Source: Carallia brachiata | Taxonomy: Eukaryota; Streptophyta; Magnoliopsida; Malpighiales; Rhizophoraceae | NCBI GenBank assembly: GCA_021464245.1 | Contig: JADCRB010000054.1 | Span: 1,048,586-1,112,585, forward strand | DNA length: 64,000 nucleotides | Direction of reading: 5' to 3' | In this document: piece after piece, positions 60,355-64,000 of the stretch | Layout of the letters: each line of letters begins with the position of its first letter | Numbering within the stretch: the first letter of the stretch is position 1 | The notes under the pieces: generated by a model | What the model saw: the letters and a program-made list of their open reading frames with translations, nothing else | What the model was told of the DNA's origin: nothing | Database searches by the model: none | Position numbers and translations under genes: made by a program

Positions 60355-61329
60355 TCTCTCTCTCTCTCTCTCTCTGTTTGTTCTGCAATCTGCAAATATA
60401 GGCTCTGGTTTTGGCGAGAGATTGTAGGAGAGAATGGTAAACTTGGGCAAATGTAATAGACTGGGGGTATGTTTATAAAAGAGTCAGCGATTTACTTTAT
60501 TTTGTTACAAATCAGTAAGGATAAATGTTAATAATACGATGTATTTTGTCTCGATTTTTGTCCGTAAAATGTAATTATTGTTATAATTTATGTAATAATA
60601 GTAATGAAATATGAAAGAAAATAATAAAATTTTTAAATATTTTTATTGTATATTTTGTGAATATAATTATATAAAATTTTTTATTTATTATATTACAAAT
60701 AAATTTTAAAGTGATTTTATACGGTTGTATAATAGAACTCAATCAATAAATTCAGACGTGTGACCACCCGAAGGCCCGAAGTAATGGCTTGATAATTAGA
60801 TTCAAGTGACAGCAGCTCGGGATTTTGACTTTTAAATTTGTTCCGTCAAATTTTATAGTCAATTTTAAAAAAATTTACTCAAATTTAGAAATATTTAAAT
60901 AAATTTTCTCATACTATAAATTTAATTGCAAACACATTATAAATCTTTTTCATCACTTAATAAAAATAGATGACGTGGCATATGGGTCCGTCATCCAGCA
61001 CACATTCAATTCCCTAGCCGCAGTCTGAAGCGCATTCCCCCTCCCTATTTGTCTCCCAAAATAGGAAGGCCATGAGTATATCACTGGATTTTTTTTGTTT
61101 GATATTTATTTGAAATATAATAAAATTTTAATTTTATGATAATAATAGTGTTTTTTTTGTAATAAAAAATAAAAATAAAAATTTATTATTTTTTTATTAC
61201 AAAAAATTTAAATGCTATTACAAAAATTTATAATTTTTCCGTAATTCGAACAATTCTCAAACGACTAAAATGTCGGGCCCTCTACTTTTTCCCAAACAGA
61301 AAATATTGAGGACTCGCAACAATTAAGGA
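60355..61329. other. CSL4 promoter and intergenic sequence
   Basis: The CT repeat next to the CSL4 ATG is leader sequence; AT-rich DNA follows from about 60530. No other feature is supported. Confidence 0.4.
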
Positions 61330-63320
61330 AGGGAGCGTATTTGGGTAAACTGGCATTTTCCTCCCACGATACGGAGTTACAAAAGTGACCGTTAGAACTC
61401 AAAAGAAAGTCACTGACCTTACAGTCCCCTCTTAAAAAAAACACACAAAAGGACTATACAAGAAAGACGGAGTCCTTTTTCAAAAGCAACCACCATAGAG
61501 CTATTCCCACAGTTTTTCCTCATTAATCTTCTTTTCTTCTTTTTTTTTTTTTAAGTCTACAGTTTATTTTCTTTATTCCAAAGATAGCCAGGGAGACCAA
61601 TTTAGGTTTTCCTTATTCCCGACAAGAATCCAATTTTGTTTCTGTCTTTTTGCATATTCATATTGGTCTGGTTATATGTTTTTGTATTTTTTCTTGTTCT
61701 TTATTTCGTATTTTATTGTAAAAATTCCTTATAGTTGTTATCACTTACCAAGAATGATTATTGTTCTAGTGAAACCGTGTTGGAACATTGAACGAAGGGT
61801 ATCTAGGTAAATTTCATGTTTTCCTACCATGATGAGGAGTTGCAAAAGTGACCGTTGCACTCAAAACAAAGCCACCGACCTCACAGTTCCCTCCTATAAA
61901 TACACGCAAGAGCTATTCCCTCAGTTTCCCCATTAATCTTCTCATCGCCACGATCAGTCACGCATTGCTTAGACCCGCCGCTCGCCGGTGTTGAGGAATC
62001 AGTCTCACGCGCTTCTTTTTTCTCCGATTCTGAGGGTAAAATCATACTTTTTCTTCTTTTCGTTGAGTCATCTTTGTCAATTTTCCCCTCTATGGTAATA
62101 CTTATACGGTTAGTTTGTAAGCTCTGCTTGCTTTGTTCTTGCTTTCTTCTTCGTTGTGGTAAATATTAAGGCATAACAGTAGTCTCTGCTTTCTTGTTTT
62201 CTTTTCTTTTTTAGTTTACAGTTTATTTTCTTTGTTCCAGATACAGCTATGGATACTGATTTATGTCGTCTTCGATGTGGTTACCTTTTCTTTTCCCAAA
62301 CTTAAAGAATCCCAATCTTACATTGATTTCAAGGTGTTATCCATCGAATAGAGACATAAGGTCAATATCAGATTTTTTGTTTTTCTTTTTCTATTTATTT
62401 TGTTTTTGTCTTTATGTTTTTGTACTTTTTCTTGTTATTTTTTTCGTATTCCATTGTAAAAATTGTTTATAGTTGTTATCACTTATCCAAGAATGATTCT
62501 TTTTCGTTGCGAAACTATGCGGAACAATGAATCTGTTCGTGGAAGTTCAGTAAGGTCTACGAATTCTATGTTAATTGTCATAAGATTAATTATTCCCTCG
62601 GTTTTCCTATTTAATCTTTTCATTCTTTTCTTTTTTCTCTTAGTCTGCAGGACAACTTCTATTCCTTCTTTGGAAAGCTCTACTCTCCAAAAGTGCCGCG
62701 GTTTCATCAAACATTGCTTAGATCTGCTGCTCATTGGTACGAAGAATTTAATATCAGACAATTCTTACTTGTATTTTGGTGTTGAAATTATACCTTTTTT
62801 TTTTTTTTCGATAAGTCATCTTTCTAAATTTCCTGCCATGGGGAGTTTCTTTGTTGAATCAGTACCAGTTAGTGGACCTCCAACTAGCTTTCTTACTTTG
62901 GTATTGCTTTTTGATCCTCCGTCTTCTTCTTCGTTACGGTAAATTTTAGGGTATAACATTATTCAATCTCTTTGCTTTCTTGTGTTTTCTTTTCTTTTTC
63001 AGTAGTATGCAGCTTATTTTTTTTTTATTCCAGAGATAGTCATTCTGCTAAACAGGCAGACTAATTCAAGTTATCTTAGAAGTGAGTTAGTTTTCCTTTT
63101 TCTTGTTCTTTCTTTCATATTATGTTGCAAACATTCTTTATAATTGTTATTACTTAACCAAGAATGATTCTTTTGGCAGTGAAACCATTTTGAACATTGA
63201 ATCTATCCATGACAATGCTGTAAGGTCTATAAATTTTGTGTTAATTGTCATAATTTGTAGAAATTACCATTAATTATTTTTTCCTGTTGTGTCTCTCAGG
63301 CTTCATGGTAACATCACTGC
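61330..63320 (+). repeat. Degenerate tandem duplication, about 0.65-0.8 kb period
   Basis: Several landmarks recur in order. TTATTTTCTTTATTCCA plus AGATAG-type sequence appears near 61566, 62224 and 63012. A TATAGTTGTTATCACTTA-like stretch with CCAAGAATGATT appears near 61735, 62471 and 63140. CATTGCTTAGAYCYGCYGCTC appears near 61964 and 62714. A promoter-like piece (GAGTTGCAAAAGTGACCGTT...TCCCCATTAATCTTCT) appears near 61370-61535 and again near 61830-61945. Copies have diverged considerably. No conserved protein frame runs through it. Confidence 0.65.
61891..61904 (+). promoter_or_regulatory. TATA-box promoter of an unidentified transcript
   Basis: CTCCTATAAATACA followed by a CT-rich leader with CCACGATC and GCCGC sequence is a good plant core promoter reading rightward. 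The older duplicate at about 61425 has lost the TATA motif (CTCTTAAAAAAA). Confidence 0.5.
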
Positions 63321-63329
63321 CCAAATGTG

Positions 63330-64000
63330 CGTGCAGATGGAAAAATGAAAGCTTATGAGGAATGGTGCCTTAAAGTCTCAATATCTCCTTCCATTTTTTC
63401 TCTGTGTTTCTTTTTCTCTACCTGAAATTTGCAATTGCACTACGGAGGAAGCAACAGCTTGGATGCTGCTAATTTCAATGTGTTATTCTTCTAGACAAAT
63501 TTGATTACTTTAGTTTTAATGTGGTTATTTTTATATTTAATATTTTTGTAGGAGAAATTTGCATTGAGTAAGAGATCATCTATCAGTTCAGGAGGGTCAT
63601 ATAGGGTTCATCATATTGAAGATCATGTGAATTTTAGAAATGCTTTTAAAGGTATGTGCCATACTTTTGACATTGGCCACATAACTGGTTATATATATAG
63701 ATTTCTCTGTAAAATGTGTACCCTAAATGATTCCCTTCTCTCATTTTTTTTAAGATTCTTTCTCTATCTCTAATCTCAAAAGTTTCAGGATGCCCAACAT
63801 ATTTGTCTCTATAGTCTCAAAAGTTCGAGGATGTTATAATATTGAACATGCTCTATGGGGTTGAGCAGAGTCAGTCTTCTGTCCTTAAATTTATATGTTT
63901 ATTTCAGCCAACAAAAGAGTGATGAAGGAAGATGCTAAAGGAGTCATTCTCATTTTTAGTGAAGCTCAGAATGTCTTCAAATCCTCTGTTTAACCGCAGA
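63330..64000 (+). other. Possible start of an unidentified gene, cut by the window edge
   Basis: A splice-like segment at about 63552-63651 (EKFALSKRSSISSGGSYRVH and HHIEDHVNFRNAFK) is preceded by TTTTTGTAG and followed by GTATGTG, as an exon would be. A later frame at about 63910-63994 (KRVMKEDAKGVILIFSE) may be another exon. I recognise neither. With the upstream TATA box these could be exons of one rightward transcript, or of a noncoding RNA. Confidence 0.3.

Noticed and set aside
1..64000. tRNA, rRNA or CRISPR features
   Set aside because: I saw no tRNA cloverleaf sequence (only the viral primer site complementary to one), no rRNA and no spaced repeats of CRISPR type.

Overview
This is nuclear DNA of a dicot plant: AT-rich intergenic DNA, GT-AG introns, WRKY, CrRLK1L, PRA1 and DUF1685 genes, plant Helitrons and hAT MITEs, and an integrated plant pararetrovirus. 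The gene sequences look to me like Citrus or a relative, but that is an impression and not a proof.

Layout, left to right. 0-7.2 kb: AT-rich DNA, then a decayed TPX2/WVD2-LIKE microtubule-protein gene (3253-5315, +) whose splice sites survive while its frame is broken about six times. 7.2-9.3 kb: a possible poly(A)-tailed retroelement remnant and an intact two-exon linker histone H1 gene (-). 9.3-14.5 kb: repeats, including non-autonomous Helitrons and next to them a broken UDP-glucuronate 4-epimerase fragment. 14.5-16.1 kb: an intact group IId WRKY gene (-). 17-18.8 kb: foldback repeat and AT-rich DNA.

18.8-28.7 kb is the most unusual part. A rearranged endogenous pararetrovirus (Caulimoviridae, most like a florendovirus) of about 7.7 kb lies between two direct copies of the same ~1.08 kb host sequence. 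It keeps a promoter-like region (TATA box, as-1-like pair, palindromes), a tRNA-Met primer-binding site, a duplicated leader, parts of movement protein, coat protein, CCHC knuckle, protease, reverse transcriptase and RNase H, and a second ORF of unknown function. The RNase H end is present twice in opposite orientation. Numerous frameshifts make the polyprotein non-functional as it stands.

28.7-35 kb is gene-poor. 35.4-41.2 kb carries an eroded MON2-like pseudogene (+). 42.9-45.4 kb is an intact intronless CrRLK1L receptor kinase (-). 47.8-49.8 kb is a two-exon DUF1685 gene (+). 52.5-53.2 kb is an intact PRA1 gene (+). 56.2-56.7 kb is a hAT-type MITE with an 8-bp target duplication. 57.2-60.4 kb is a complete six-exon exosome CSL4 gene (-). 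61.3-63.4 kb is a degenerate tandem duplication, perhaps the leader of an unrecognised transcript that runs off the right edge.

The intact genes are independent housekeeping, signalling and regulatory units; there is no operon-like organisation. The window is notable for how many decayed genes (WDL, GAE, MON2, pararetrovirus) sit among them.
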